Source: Zygnema cylindricum (Eukaryota; Streptophyta; Zygnematophyceae; Zygnematales; Zygnemataceae). From it: DNA of 64,000 bases. Made by a program: the position numbers and the translations under genes. The first letter of the stretch is position 1; every line of letters starts with the position of its first letter. Of the stretch, positions 1 to 11,456 are shown piece by piece. The notes under the pieces were generated by a model. The model was not told the DNA's origin, did no database searches, and saw only the letters and a program-made list of their open reading frames with translations. The DNA lies in assembly GCA_037447655.1 (NCBI GenBank), contig JBBHKE010003230.1, positions 145,332 to 209,331 on the forward strand. The letters are read 5' to 3'.

Positions 1-1
1 A

Positions 2-27
2 TCGATATTCGATATATCGAATATCGA
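2..27. repeat. 26-bp perfect palindrome
   Basis: Bases 2-27 read the same on both strands, centred between 14 and 15 on GATATATC. The arms are built of ATCGATA-like words. It lies at the window edge in AT-rich DNA, so its wider context is unseen. No gene is evident in 1-1040 apart from the 83-bp duplication noted separately. Confidence 0.85.
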
Positions 28-338
28 AATTATCGCGATATGAATTAACCCGATACCCAACACTACCATTTTCTGTGAAAACGACGGAAAAACCCTTACT
101 TAAACACATGGGAACACGCCCTTTCTAATGTTCGAAGGACGACGACGGTGGTTCAAAGTTGGACAGTTTTTTCGCGCGAAAACAATAAAATAGCCGTTCG
201 GATGTTGTTTTTGCTTCGTTAGCTTTTGGGTTTACCGTTGGCCGATTTCAAAGAAAGACGCAACCTTAACCGGACTTCAATATCCTCAAATATTTTGACG
301 AAGTTCTATTGTACGGCTTTCCTGGAACTTCCGAGAAC

Positions 339-504
339 AACAAAGTCGGTGCAAGGAAAGCCGTACATTATTCGAACGCCCGCCTGTTGCGAAATTAATT
401 TTTTTACGGTGGGAATATGCTAACAAAGTCGGTGCAAGGAAAGCCGTACATTATTCAAAAGCCCGTCTGTTGCGGAAGTGAATTTTTTTATGGTGGGAAT
501 AGGC
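339..504. repeat. 83-bp tandem duplication (two copies)
   Basis: Copy 1 (339-421) and copy 2 (422-504) both begin AACAAAGTCGGTGCAAGG, run through a GCCGTACATTATTC block and end in a GGTGGGAATA block. They differ at several positions. Short reading frames across them look like chance ORFs. Confidence 0.85.
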
Positions 505-1048
505 TATCAGTCGACGAGGCAAATAGAAATTAAAGGGTCCGTACAGTTCACGATTCTCAATGTGTCAGATTTCATAAAATACGTGTTGCATCTGCAAGAC
601 AATACGAGTCAGCAAAGTAAAAGTACGAGTCGTACATTTTCCATCCGACACAAGTACACTTTCCTCTAGAAAAGCGAATCATATTCGTACACTCAGTCTT
701 TGCACAATCTTCCTTCGCCAGCTAGGCCTGTCATCCGTACAGTTTTGTACCATTCGGCATTTCAGCTAACGCCTTGCTGTCCAGTCGAAACCTCCACCAG
801 ATACATATAGTCCAAAACCGTACTTCATTGTCAAACAAATTCAAAATTTAACACGTGTAAAGTCACCTTGCTATTGGTTTATCCTTTCACTTCTGAGTCA
901 CGATGAGCCACAGAAAAAGACAGACTTTCTAATCCACAGAAAAAAACAAAACAAAAAAAATAAAAAAAACACCCAAAATTAAATAACGCATTTAAGAATT
1001 TCCCACCATCTCCCACTACCAAACCCAAGCTTTCCCTCTCTCCCTCCC

Positions 1049-1055
1049 TATAAAG
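1049..1055 (+). promoter_or_regulatory. TATA box of the proline-rich protein gene
   Basis: TATAAAG lies in a CT-rich promoter, about 93 bp upstream of the ATG at 1148. That spacing predicts a start site near 1080 and a short pyrimidine-rich leader. The position is typical of plant core promoters; transcription itself is inferred. Confidence 0.6.
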
Positions 1056-1147
1056 GCCAAAGCACTTCCTTCAGAAAATTTATATCCACCCTCCCTCTAC
1101 CCCTTTCCCCCACAAGTTCTCTTCCCTCTTCCGTAGCTGGTACTGCC

Positions 1148-1660
1148 ATGGCTGCCCCTTCCCTCTCCCTCCTCTTCTCCCTCCTCCTCCTCGCTCTCTC
1201 CCTCTCCCTCTCCGTCTCTGCTCATAAAGAGGGTTCTCCTCCAAAATCAAAACCTGCCTCTCCTCCCTCTAAAACTAAGCCTCCCTCTCCCCCCAAACTC
1301 TCCAAACCTCCCTCTCCCCCTAAACTCTTCAATCCTCCCTCTCCCCCTAAACTCTCCAAGCCTCCCTCTCCCCCTAAGCTTTCTAAGCCTCCCTCTCCTC
1401 ATCTCTCTCCCCCTCCTAAGCTCCCCAAGGGCCCTCCGAATCTAAGGCTTCTCGCAAAAGTGAGCTCCTTTCCCCCTAAGCTTTTAAATCACCTCTCTCC
1501 ACCCTCCTCTCCCAAGGATCCAAACCCCCCCATCCTCCCCACTCCTCCCCCCCCCCTAAGGTTGGTGGAAACCCCCGCCCCTAAAAACATTAAAAACCCC
1601 CCCCCTGAACTGTTAAACCCCCGCCCCCTAAGGGTACTAAACCCCGCCCCTGGGTGTTAA
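1148..1660 (+). CDS. Secreted proline-rich (extensin-like) cell-wall protein
   Basis: The frame encodes 170 residues. Residues 1 to about 25 are a clear signal peptide (MAAPSLSL followed by a Leu/Ser-rich core ending VSA), so the product should enter the secretory pathway. The mature part is dominated by SPP/PPSPPK units, with four to five copies of a KPPSPPKLS-type repeat between about residues 45 and 85. This is typical of hydroxyproline-rich glycoproteins of plant walls, whose prolines are hydroxylated and glycosylated. The start sits in a good context (gccATGg) after a TATA box. The last 50 residues lie over long C runs, where frame errors or decay are possible, so the true C terminus is uncertain. 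No tyrosine cross-linking motif is seen, so a general PRP/HRGP name is safer than classical extensin. A related 5' gene fragment lies at 32990. Confidence 0.7.
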   Translation: MAAPSLSLLFSLLLLALSLSLSVSAHKEGSPPKSKPASPPSKTKPPSPPKLSKPPSPPKLFNPPSPPKLSKPPSPPKLSKPPSPHLSPPPKLPKGPPNLRLLAKVSSFPPKLLNHLSPPSSPKDPNPPILPTPPPPLRLVETPAPKNIKNPPPELLNPRPLRVLNPAPGC

Positions 1661-1750
1661 ACCCCCGCCCCTCCAGGATCTCACCCTCCCACCCTCCTAA
1701 GGGGAAGAGAGGTTAACTTTTGACTTTTGAAAACATAAACGGGATTCAAG

Positions 1751-2136
1751 GTGAGCAGTTTCTCTTTTTATCTTTTCTGTTTTTTCATCCTATTTTTTTT
1801 CAAGTTTTTTTGTGTTATTCTTTTGGATTTTTTTTTTTTTTTTTTCACGGAAGAAATTTCTCTTTTGTTCTTTCTGTTTTTTTTTGTGTTTCCCCCCTCC
1901 GCCCCTTTTTTTTTTTAGGGTTTTTTTTGTGTTCGGTATAATTTGAATGTTTGTTTTTTTTGAAGGTTTCGGGTTTTTGGTTTGAATTAAGGAATAGGCT
2001 ACCTTTACTTAGTTTCCTCCTCCCTCGTCTTTCATCGCCCTTTCCACTTCCCTCCTCCCTCCTCCCACCTCCCTCCTCCCTCCCTCCTTGCTCCAATTTT
2101 TTTTTTGCCACTTATTTGTGATTTTTTTTTTTGCAG
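1751..2136 (+). other. Candidate spliceosomal intron downstream of the proline-rich ORF
   Basis: A strong donor (CAAG|GTGAGC) at 1751 and a strong acceptor (T-run, TTGCAG|AC) at 2136 bracket a T-rich, ORF-poor stretch. The ORF stop at 1660 is upstream, so the intron would fall in the 3' UTR. Alternatively the C-run tail of the ORF hides a frameshift and the coding frame really continues. Either way the transcript would run to the AATAAA signals after 2200. Inferred from splice consensus only. Confidence 0.45.
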
Positions 2137-2203
2137 ACTTCATCAACTTCGGAGATTATGAGAGGCAAAATATTTCGGCTTGAAGAAGAAATATTGCTGT
2201 AGC

Positions 2204-2231
2204 AATAAATTTGTAGTTTTTTATGAATAAA
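2204..2231 (+). terminator. Polyadenylation signals
   Basis: Two AATAAA hexamers (2204-2209 and 2226-2231) follow the candidate second exon (from 2137) of the proline-rich gene. Their spacing suits 3' end formation near 2250. Confidence 0.45.
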
Positions 2232-2249
2232 ATATTAAAGGGAAGCAAA

Positions 2250-3811
2250 CATATTTACATGTTTATTTGTGCTATAAAAGCATGTTTTCTTTTTTCTTAG
2301 TGTGGATTTCCCGTAAGGAAGAAAATAAAGAACACCCTCGACTTTTATTTAATTATTTGGCACATTTTACATGATGAGGGGTAAACAAAACAAACAAAAA
2401 AATGTTATGGAATAGTTGTATACTTGGTTTTTTGAGGCTGAATTCTTTCGCTCAGAGTTTTACTGTTTTATATATGTTTGCTTTTTTGAAGAAGAATAAA
2501 TTAGAGTAGAGTTTTATAGCACGTAGGGATTAGACTTGTTTTACTAAAAAATGGCACTAAGATTTTATTCCTGTTCTGTCTCAAATGTTGCATTTAAGCT
2601 TATATAATTTGGTATGAATGTGTTTTTCGGATTCAAAATCTGTTATGAATTGCGAGAAACGTTGGCATGTACTTATTTTATTTGCATTTTTTTTTGTTAT
2701 AGACTAAGTTGTCAAATTTCCTCCAAATATGATTTTTGAGTTGGATTCTTAGAAATTATCCTTTGTGATTTTCATTTTATTTCTTTTGAATTCAATCGTT
2801 TCTAGTTTAGAAATTATTAATTATGTTATTGAAATAATTGCAACTTTTATTTTTTTATCAACTCAATTCCAGTAGTTCAATTTCAATATTTTAGTTCGAT
2901 TATTTCAAGTTCAATAGTCCACTTCCATAACAATATTGCTTGTTCAATTCACTTACTTCAATTTGGTATGCTTTTATTAGTGTGTAATATATCACCTTGA
3001 CAAACACTAAAGACTCTGAAAGCACCTAGACTACGTGTATCTCCATTAACGGAAAGTTTTTTCACCACTTAAAACATCTTTTCTCAGATGACACTTATCC
3101 TATTTTTGATTGAACACCGTCATTTGGAAGCTGAGAATATTACCTTTCAATCGCAACCTTCAAAATAACAACTGACAAGTGTGCAAGGACAAGTGATGCT
3201 TTGAGTCGCTAAAAAACACTAACGCTAATAGCGATGCACTGTAACTTCCAGGCATTGCATACATCCGATCAGGCACATCTCACAAACAACTTCCAGAAGC
3301 TTTGGCCAATTTCAATTACTGCAGTAGCATTGGTACACAGCACAAATACCCCTTCACCGCTGTGACAAACTGTCACTTAGAAACTTCTTGAATCCCTACA
3401 CCTTGAACAACTTAGTACGACAAACGCTAAAACCACTATTGTTCAAATAGTGCGATTTTTTCCTTTTTACCGATGTCGACGTATAATTAGTGACTCTTAA
3501 AACAACATCAAAAGAACGCGGAGTACTTTATATCTGGTAAACTGAACGGAAACTTTACGGGAAATGTACGAAAAGTTTATGGAAAATCTACGGATGTACT
3601 TCTTAGTACTTTCTGTCCGGTAAACTGAACAGAACGTTCACGGAAAATGAATGGAGTTTTATGGAAATGTAAGGAATTTTACCGAAAATGTACAGACTTT
3701 TACGAAAAGAGACGATTCAGAGTTGCACCATTTGCGCGGTAAGTTTGAATTCTGAACAATCGTATGGATTTTTTTTTTACATGTACGAAATAGTACGGAT
3801 TCAAAATCAGA
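2250..3811. other. Intergenic, AT-rich; no gene seen
   Basis: No convincing frame is seen on either strand. At 3523 and 3606 two copies of a GTACTTT...GGTAAACTGAAC block occur with 83-bp spacing, within a stretch of repeated GGAAAATGTACG-like words. The region ends abruptly at 3812, where copia coding sequence begins. Confidence 0.6.
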
Positions 3812-4244
3812 TGTACTCTACATACCTCAGTTGAGTAAGAATCTTATCTCCACCTCTGTTTTGGATGACAAAGACTTTGAAACATATATTAGGAAAGGAG
3901 TCTTCACAGCTAAGTATGATGATGAGGTCTACTTTTCAGCGGAAAAGGGTAGCCAATGAATGTTTAGGCTGAACCTGAGTAATGAAAATAAGAAAGCTTA
4001 TTATGTTGGTGTTCCTGATATGATGATATGGCATAAGCGTTTGGGTCATGTGCATCTAGACAGATTGAGAGAAATGAAAAGGCTAGGGTAGTGGAAGGGA
4101 TTCAATTTGGAGACAATGAAACGATGAGTGACTGTGGCGGATGTGCTCAAGGTGCGGATGTGCTCAAGGTAAGGCCCACAGATTGCCTTTCCCCAAATCT
4201 GCTACATATAAGGGGGAAAAGGTCTTAGATCTGGTCCATACAGA

Positions 4245-4745
4245 TTGGGGGCTAGCCAGAGTGCCCTCAGTGGGAGGAAAAAGGTCATGCTCACCATAAC
4301 TGATGATTGGTCTAGGAACTCAAGAGTCTATTTTCTTAAGTCAAAGTCTGAAGCACAAGCATACTTTAAAGAGTACAAAGCTTGGAGTGAAAAGCTTCAT
4401 GGGACTCCCATTAAGAGAATTAGAATTGATAATGGGGGGGAATACACATTTAATCAGTTCAAGGATTTCCTGAAAGATGAGGGAGAGCAACACCAAAAGA
4501 CGGTTCCTGATAATCCAAAACAAAATGGTGTAGCTGAAATGTTGAACACAACTTTAGGTGACAGTGCCCGAAGCATGCTGACAGATAAGAAGATAGGAAG
4601 ACGCTTCTGGGCCGAAGCTATGAATTGTGCAAATTATATTAGAAATAGAGTCCTTACCTCAACTGTAAAAGGGAAAACACCATATGAAATGGATTGGTAG
4701 AAAGCCTGATGTGTCTCATCTAAAGGTATTCGGAAGTCAAGCTTA
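4245..4745 (+). pseudogene. C1 integrase core (decayed)
   Basis: Retroviral-type integrase core of copia pol. The first acidic residue lies in TITDDWSR, the second in RIDNGGEY, and the glutamate in NGVAEMLNTT, so the D-D-E set is still readable. It runs into FWAEAMNCANY, then frameshifts near 4700 (WIGRKPD continues in another frame). The zinc-finger/GAG-pre region (WHKRLGHVHLDRLREM) precedes it at about 4030, broken by stops. Non-functional as it stands. Confidence 0.85.
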
Positions 4746-5219
4746 TAGTTTGAACACTGACAAAACAAATCTGATTGGAAACTGGATGCTCGAGGAAAAC
4801 CAGGATACTTAGTGGGGTATCATGAAGATGTTAAGGGATATAGAGTATATGATCTAGGAAAACAAGACATCATAATTGTTAAGCATTTAGTGGTGATAGA
4901 TGAAGGGAAATGTGTAGACCCTTTCAAGTATTCTAAAACCATCAGGATCAGATTTGAATCAGAAAATGAAATACATTCAGATCTCCCTGACATCAATGTG
5001 ACTCAAAAGATCACGACAGATCCAAAAGAAATTCAAACTGAGAGTGAGCCACTTGTGGGTTCACAACTCCCAGCTCACTCCGAGAAAAGGGAGGAAGAGA
5101 GAGTGGAACCAGAATCCACCCAAGACTCCCCTCCATTCCAGCCTCAAAATTTGAAGGAGGACGAAAGAGCAGCAAATGGCTGTAAGAAAAACATGTAATC
5201 AACAAGTAAAAAAACTGTC

Positions 5220-6200
5220 ACAATCTAGTGAGCCACAAACTTACTTAGAGGCAGTAAATAGTCCAGAAAAAGAAAGATGGGTCAGAGCGATAAATGATGA
5301 GATGGTTTCCATTATAGTAGTCAAAACATAGGAGTTAGTGGACTGCGGATCGGACAACAAACCTATTCGATGCAAGTGGGAGTTCAAACGAAAGCTCAAT
5401 CCAGATAATACTATTGAAATGTACAAAGCCAGATTAGTGGCTAAAGGATATATCTAGAAGGAGGGGATTGATTATGAGGAGACCTTTGCACCAGTTGTAC
5501 GTTTTCCCTTTGTGAGGATTCTCCTCAGTCTAGCGGCAACGGAAGATGTTTTCCCTTCGTGAGGATTCTCCTCAGTCTAGCGGCATCGGAAGATATAGAT
5601 ACCCATCGGATAGATAATAAGACAACGTTCCTCAATGGTGAATTGGAAGAAGAAATATTTATGAGGCAGCCGGAGGGCTTCGTGGAGGAGGGAGAGGAAA
5701 GTTAGGGATTCAAACTCATTAAGTCTCTATATGGACTGAAACATGCCCCTCGTCAATGGAATAAAAAGCTAGATGATTTTCTCACCAAGTTGGGGTATGT
5801 CAGATTCATTACTGACCACTCTATTTATATGTTTGAAGATGAGGAAGAGGTCATCTTTATTGCTATATATGTTGGTGATTTACTTGTTTTGAGTAAGTTA
5901 ATTAAAAAAATAAATCGGTCAAAAAGAGATATGAGAAAGAGATTTGACATGAACAATTGAGGTAAAGCGAAATATATTCTGGGAATACAAATGGAAAGAG
6001 ACAGAGAGAGAAGAGTTCTTAGATTGACCTAGAAAGAAGCCATAGGAAATATGTTGGAGAAGTTTTAGATACACAAGGCGAACAGTTGTACCACAACCAT
6101 GGACTTGAAGAAGGTTAGTGAGGGGAGTGTAGAGCGAGGGATAATATTCATTGGTAATGAGGCGGGACTTGAAGAGAGACAATTTATGAAGACAATTCCA
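5220..6200 (+). pseudogene. C1 reverse transcriptase (decayed, YVGD)
   Basis: Copia RT blocks are readable in order: [37 protein letters not shown] and the palm motif. At about 5866-5877 the motif reads YVGD instead of the family YVDD, so one catalytic aspartate is lost. A 47-bp tandem duplication (5501-5547 and 5548-5594) shifts the frame just after the FAPVVR block, and several stops follow. Dead copy. Confidence 0.85.
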
Positions 6201-6329
6201 TATTGGCAGGCTGTAGGTAGCCTGATATACTTTATGAACTATACCAGGCCGGGCATAGCGGGAGCAGTTGGAGTGTTGAGTAGGAGTCTAAATGAACATA
6301 GGGCGAGTGATTAGGAGGCAGCCAAAAGA

Positions 6330-6845
6330 GTGATGAGATACTTAATAGGGACTAGAGATCCGTGGCATTTGAGAGGGGAGAGCACTGACATCACTACTTA
6401 GATTGATGCCAGTTTTAGGGATGTTCATATGAGAAGATTAACATCAAAATATGTTTTGCATGTAGGGAAGTGTGCATGCCGTTGGAGTAGCAGGCAATAA
6501 AAGGTGGTTGTTCAGTCCACTATGGAGGCTGAGTACATGGCCTCGTGTTTTTCTGTTAAAGAATTAATGTGGGTGAAATCTCTGCTGCAAGAACTTGGGT
6601 TCATGAAGGTTGATGTGTAAAAAGTGTTTTGTGATAATCAAGCTGCAATTGCAATTACAACCAATCTAAAACACCATTTAAAAGCAAAACATATGGACAT
6701 AAGGCTGAATTTTGTGAGGGGAAAAGTTGAAAATAAAATTGTTAGCCTGGAGTATAGACTAGATAGAGAGATGGATGCAGACATGATGACAAAGCAAGTC
6801 CCATCTCCCAAATTGAAATTCTATAGATAACAGTGTGGACTTTCT
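6330..6845 (+). pseudogene. C1 RNase H (decayed)
   Basis: RNase H remnants: MEAEYMAS (glutamate) at about 6520, then FCDNQAAIAI and KAKHMDIRL at 6627-6710, ending DADMMTKQVPSPKLKF. This matches the C terminus of copia pol in C6 and C7. Stops occur at 6402 and 6618, among others. The polypurine tract and 3' LTR are missing because the C2 LTR starts here. Confidence 0.8.
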
Positions 6846-6859
6846 TGACTTGCGACAAC

Positions 6860-7668
6860 TGGTGCCACTAAAGAAGAAAAAGAAGTATCGGCAGTTGCCA
6901 TAATAATCAGTACACAAAGAGGAAACTCTCACGAAAACCCACAAAAGACCAAATTCACAATGAAGCTCGAAACAAGCCAGACTCAACCTACGTCTGCAAA
7001 TTTTCCACAATATAAATTCTAAAACAAAAAAACCACATGCAAAATTTCACAAGGCTCTGCCCAAAGATCACAATGATCTTGTAATTCAAAGACACCCAAA
7101 AACTGCTTTGCAGTTTTGCATACAACGAATTCCTAACTCCAAAAAAATTCTAAGTTCTACATATACAAATAAACATACAGCTGATCGCGCCTTACCACAA
7201 TTACCGTGTTCGACCAGTACACTAAACCTCATCAAGACAAAACCTGACCGTCAACCGTACACGAATATTTACATTAACCTAAAAGCTGATAGTCGCTAAA
7301 GTGAAATAGTACGCGGTCAAAGTTTGTCCGCTGAAATGATGGCGCAGTCAATATTTCTCTTCCTAAAAATTACGCCGGACTCCGTCCGTTTTCCGCGCAT
7401 TCTTTCATCACCGAAGATGAACATCCACGTGTAAATCCGGTCCCCAAATGAAACTGTACTTCGTCGTCCGGAACAAACAATCTTAACTTCCTCACGGACC
7501 GACACGTGTGCTTGGAGTGTACCAAATTTGTGTACTCCCTTCGGAGTTACATACAACACTAAATCTTGTCTACGCCACTTCATCGTGTACACAAATATGA
7601 CTAAGTGCGGAATCTATTTGTCACACACGAGATATAGAGAGGACTAAAGGTTTCCAAAAACAAAACTT
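6860..7668 (-). repeat. C2 3' LTR
   Basis: Read on the minus strand it begins near TTTTGTTTTTGGAAACC, just after a polypurine-like TAAAGGATTAGGGAAG, and ends ...AGTGGCACCA at 6860. Its first 40 bases match the start of the solo LTR at 28522 (GGAAACCTTTAGTCCTCTCT), which supports the boundary. The short ORFs inside are LTR shadows. Confidence 0.65.
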
Positions 7669-8141
7669 CCCTAATCCTTTAGACTCTCTCAACCACTAAG
7701 TCCACATTCCTCCCTACAAAACTTCAATTTAGGTGCTGGTAAAGGCTTAATCATCATACCTGCTATTATCTTCTCATCCGGCTAATAACTGAGTTTCAAA
7801 ATTCTGTTCATCGCCTTCTCTCTCACAAAACGCAACTTGATATCAATGTGCTTACTTTTGAATTGAGACTCGGGTTAGATGCAATTGCAATAGGTGCTTG
7901 GTTGTCACACCACACTATTTAAGGTCCGGATTGCATGAAATAAAGTTATTGAAGGAGACACTTTACCTATAGTAACTCCTTGACAGTTGAGCTAACCGCC
8001 ATATATTTAGCCTCCATTGTAGTCTAAGCTATTACCTTTTGAGGCTTGCTGCTCCAACAACTTGTTCCTTTTCCAATCTTCAAAATGAATCGGTGGTTGA
8101 ACGTCGTTTTGCATGTCTCCGTAGCTAGCATCGCTCCAAGT

Positions 8142-9290
8142 CTAAATTTTGACTTCTTCTCCACAAAGAGCAAGTCGAAGATTCCGTGTCCTTTCAAGGT
8201 ACCGAAGAACCCTCTTTGCTGCCTTCCAATCCAATTTCCCCAGATTCTGTAAACTCCGGCTCAAAAAGCTAACTGCTGTCGCAATCTCTGGCTTCGTACA
8301 GTTCATGAAGTAGATTAGGCTGTTGACAATCTGCTGGTATAGAATGGTGGCCATAAAATCTTCCTCCCCTGATTCGAAGGTGTCTTCAAAAATTACTCCT
8401 CCATTGGTCCTTATTCCTTCCACTATTTGCTTAAATTCCATGGGAGTGGCACTTCCCTTTGCCTCTACCTTGCCTAACTTTTCAAGAACATTCCTTTTCG
8501 CTTCGCGCTGCGTTAGATAGATTAATCTCATATCTCTATCCCTTTCTACTGAAATTCCAAGAATATACTTTGCCTCCCCTAAATCCTTTATCTCAAATCT
8601 TATTCAAAGAAGCCTTTATTTTGTTAATCTCATTTAATGACTTACTTAGCAACAACAAATCATCTACATAAACTACAATGTGCATTATTCCATCTTCCCC
8701 TTCCACAACATAGATTGAGTGATCTGAACTAATCTTCACAAAGTCGAGACCAGTTAGAAACTCATATAGTTTCGGATTTTATTGACATGGAGCGTGCTTC
8801 AGACCGTACAAGGATTTGAACAACTTACAAACCGGATTTTCTTTTCCGGTCTCTTCATACATTTTTGGTTGCTTTATATAAATCACTTCCTCTAAATCTC
8901 CATGCAAGAAATTGGTCTTAACATCCATTTGATGTAATTCCATATCTTCAATGGCCGCTAAAGACAACAAAATTCTAACAGTTGGAATCTGGACAACCGG
9001 AGAGAAAGTCTCTTCCTAGTCAATTCCCTCCTTCTGACTGTAGCCTTTTGCAACAAGCCTAGCATTATATTTTACAATCGAATTATCCGGGATTTAACTT
9101 AACTTTAAAGACCCACTTATAGGCGATGGCATTTCCATCCAGCGGAAGCTCCACAAGCTCCCAAGTTTGAGCCTCCATTATCGATCGCATTTCATCGTTC
9201 ACCGCGCAGATCCATTGATCTTTTTCCGGAGCTGAAAAAGCCTCCTTGTATTGTGACCGGTTCCATCGTGCTGTCAAAAAATAGAGCATG
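8142..9290 (-). pseudogene. C2 reverse transcriptase (decayed)
   Basis: Minus-strand RT blocks: AYKWVFKVKLNPG (9083-9289), [20 protein letters not shown] and SLYGLKHAP (8779-8970), intact YVDDLLLLSK at about 8640-8690, then MNCTKPEIATAVSFLSRSL leading into RNase H (8142-8531). Stops separate the three segments. RNase H remnants (WCDNQA block) continue to about 7720. Confidence 0.85.
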
Positions 9291-9589
9291 CTTCACTGGT
9301 TCATTTCGGAACCTGTTGCTTTGCCTTCTTCCCCTGGAAAATCTGAGGCTGGAAATGTTGGATCTGTATGTTGCCGCCGAGGAGGAGGAGGAGGAGGAGT
9401 TTCCTCCTGAAATGGACCAGCCGTAGTTTGTGGAGTTGGAGTAGGAGATGTTTCGCTACCAACAGATGAAGAAGAGGTTGTGGAAGAGGTAAAAGGAACA
9501 CTTTCAAAAATTACATCTTCTTGGATTTTGGAATTTTTCTCTAAATCTGTCATGCCAAACACCTCCACCTATTGACTTTTTTCCTTAAC

Positions 9590-10371
9590 CTGAATATTCC
9601 TAGCAACTTGAAGAATTTTTCAATCCATATTGTGTACTCTATAACCTACGGACTCATCATCATATCCCATAAAAATCCCGATAACTGATTACGGACTAAA
9701 CTTAGAAATAGGAAGATTATCCAAAATAAAACATTTACTACAAAAAAACTCGAAAGTGACTATCATTCGGCTTCCTTCCGTTCCACACTTCATATGGTGT
9801 TTTCCTTTAACTGCTCTAGTCTCCATTCTATTCCTAATATTTGAAGCACAAGAGAAAGCCTCACCCCAAAAATAAAACTTGTATTTTTATATAACATCAT
9901 AGATTTTGCACTTTCCGTTAAAGTCCAGTTAAGTCTTTCCGATACTCCGTTTTGCTCCGGAGTATAGGGAACTGTAAACTAGCGAGCGTACCATTTTCTT
10001 TTAAATAGTCAGAGAATGTATGAGAAATATATTCACCTCCGTTGTCGGACCGAAGGGCAAGGATCGGTTTCCCATGAAGATTTTCCGCCCACACCAAAGA
10101 ATGCTTGAAGTGAGTGAGCACTTCACTCTTCTCCTTCATAAAGTAAACTCTGCTGTATCTTGGGAAAATCATTGGTAAAAGTGATCAAAAACCGGCTGCC
10201 ACTGAGGGAAGGGTCTTTTGACAGTCCCCACACATTCAAATGAATAATTTGCAGCAAATCCGTTGCTCGGTTATCTGCGGTTTGAGGTAAAGGCAACTTG
10301 TGAAGCTTTCCCAACGCACACCCATCACATATATGAGAGTCCTTTTGTCCTAATTTGACACCATCTATCAT
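9590..10371 (-). pseudogene. C2 integrase (decayed)
   Basis: The GAG-pre-integrase zinc-binding end (CDGCALGKLHKLPLP, about 10270-10340) is followed by LITFTNDF (first D), ALRSDNGGEY (second D) and degenerate downstream sequence broken by stops and a frameshift near 10130. A proline-rich linker (9293-9568) separates it from RT. Confidence 0.8.
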
Positions 10372-10379
10372 ATTTTATT

Positions 10380-11456
10380 TTACCACTTTATCAAGCCTCT
10401 CATGATGAACATGACCGAGCCACTTATGCCATTAAACATTTTCTGGAAGGAAACTGGAGTATGCAAAGTCAATTTCATTCGCCAAGTCCATCCGGTACAA
10501 CAATTAGGGCCTCTAGTTCTTACTAAAGCTACTCTCCCATCTTTGCTTACTACCTTTTTCCCATTCTTTTGTAAAATTTCAAAACCTTTCATTTCTGCCA
10601 CCGAAGTGGAAAACAAATTTTTCTTAAACTTTGGAATATAGAGAACATCATGTAAAGTCTTTTTTACAACTTGACCATTGATGTTACAATCTAACTCCAA
10701 TCTTCCTTTTGTCGTAGCCTCCACACCGCTGTGATCCGCATAATAAATCCTACGAGTGGGAATAGGAGTGAGGGTTTTGAAGTAAGCCTTTTTGCCGCCC
10801 ATGTGGGATGAGCATCCGTAGTCTATAATCCACCCATTCTCTCGAGCTCCCTCCATGAGATCCTTACCAAAAGCAAAGAACTCATCATCATCATCCGATT
10901 GCGAAAATCTGACCAGGTTTTCCTTTTCTTCTAACTGTTCGTCTTCTGGCGTCTCATGGATTGCAAAGAACGGTGCATTTTTAGTCGGCTGTTTTGATGC
11001 CGACACTTTTGATGGTGAATCCTCTGACCGCACCTTCCATCCCGAACAATAAATTCCTATTTCACACGCTTTTATAAATGTCGGACACAGCCGGAAAACA
11101 TGACCTTGACCAAAGCAATACACACACCTATCATATTGCCTATAATTCGGATTATGAGTAAAGTTCATATTTCCGGAAAATCCAACCGACTTATATGTCT
11201 GAGCATTGTAAGCTACAGCTGACTGTTCACTATTTAAAGCTATTTGAGTGGCCTCTTTCTCTAAGATATAAGCTTGAGCTACCAAATTCCTAATGGCCTC
11301 TTTTTGAATTAATATGATTATCCTCCTATCTCTGTCTCTCTCTACCTGAATTCCAAAAATGTATTTTGCCTCTCCTATATCCTTCAATTTAAATTCGCTT
11401 TTTAGATCCTTTTTCAGTTTATTGATTTTATCCATAGATTTAATTAATACAAGCAA
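10380..11456 (-). pseudogene. Chimeric open frame: C3 RT palm fused to C2 gag zinc knuckle and protease
   Basis: This 358-codon minus-strand frame starts in copia RT (SMDKINKLKKDLKSEFKL, KYIFGIQVERDRD) and, after AIRN at about residue 57, switches without a stop to an unrelated gag sequence. A CCHC knuckle (CVYCFGQGHVFRLC) follows, then an acidic linker and the protease (GWIIDYGCSSHM, with the usual DSG changed to DYG). The C-terminal part (LHDVLYIPKFKKNLFS) is the normal protease-to-GAG-pre transition. The fusion marks the C2/C3 junction near 11285 and is probably fortuitous, not a working protein. Confidence 0.8.

Larger units (their letters stand above)
3812..6859 (+). mobile_element. C1: 5'-truncated, decayed Ty1/copia retrotransposon
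   Basis: Sequence homologous to the C6 protease tail appears abruptly at 3812 (LYIPQLSKNLISTS in frame), then GAG-pre-integrase, integrase, linker, reverse transcriptase and RNase H follow in the Ty1/copia order PR-INT-RT-RH. No LTR, primer site or gag is present at the left. On the right the copy stops at the RNase H C terminus, where the C2 LTR begins (about 6860). Many stops and frameshifts break it. Internal small duplications include 17 bp at 4137-4169 and 47 bp at 5501-5594. Confidence 0.9.
6860..11285 (-). mobile_element. C2: copia element of a second lineage, 5'-truncated
   Basis: On the minus strand the order is zinc knuckle, protease, integrase, RT, RNase H and 3' LTR. Motifs differ from the C1/C6 family ([24 protein letters not shown]), so it is a separate lineage. 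The 5' LTR and most of gag are missing: at about 11285 its gag is joined in frame to RT of another element (C3). The 3' LTR is at 6860-7668. Scattered stops mark it as inactive. Confidence 0.85.

Noticed and set aside
1845-2111. Minus-strand Lys/Glu-rich ORF
   Set aside because: Shadow of the T-rich and CT-rich sequence inside the candidate intron.
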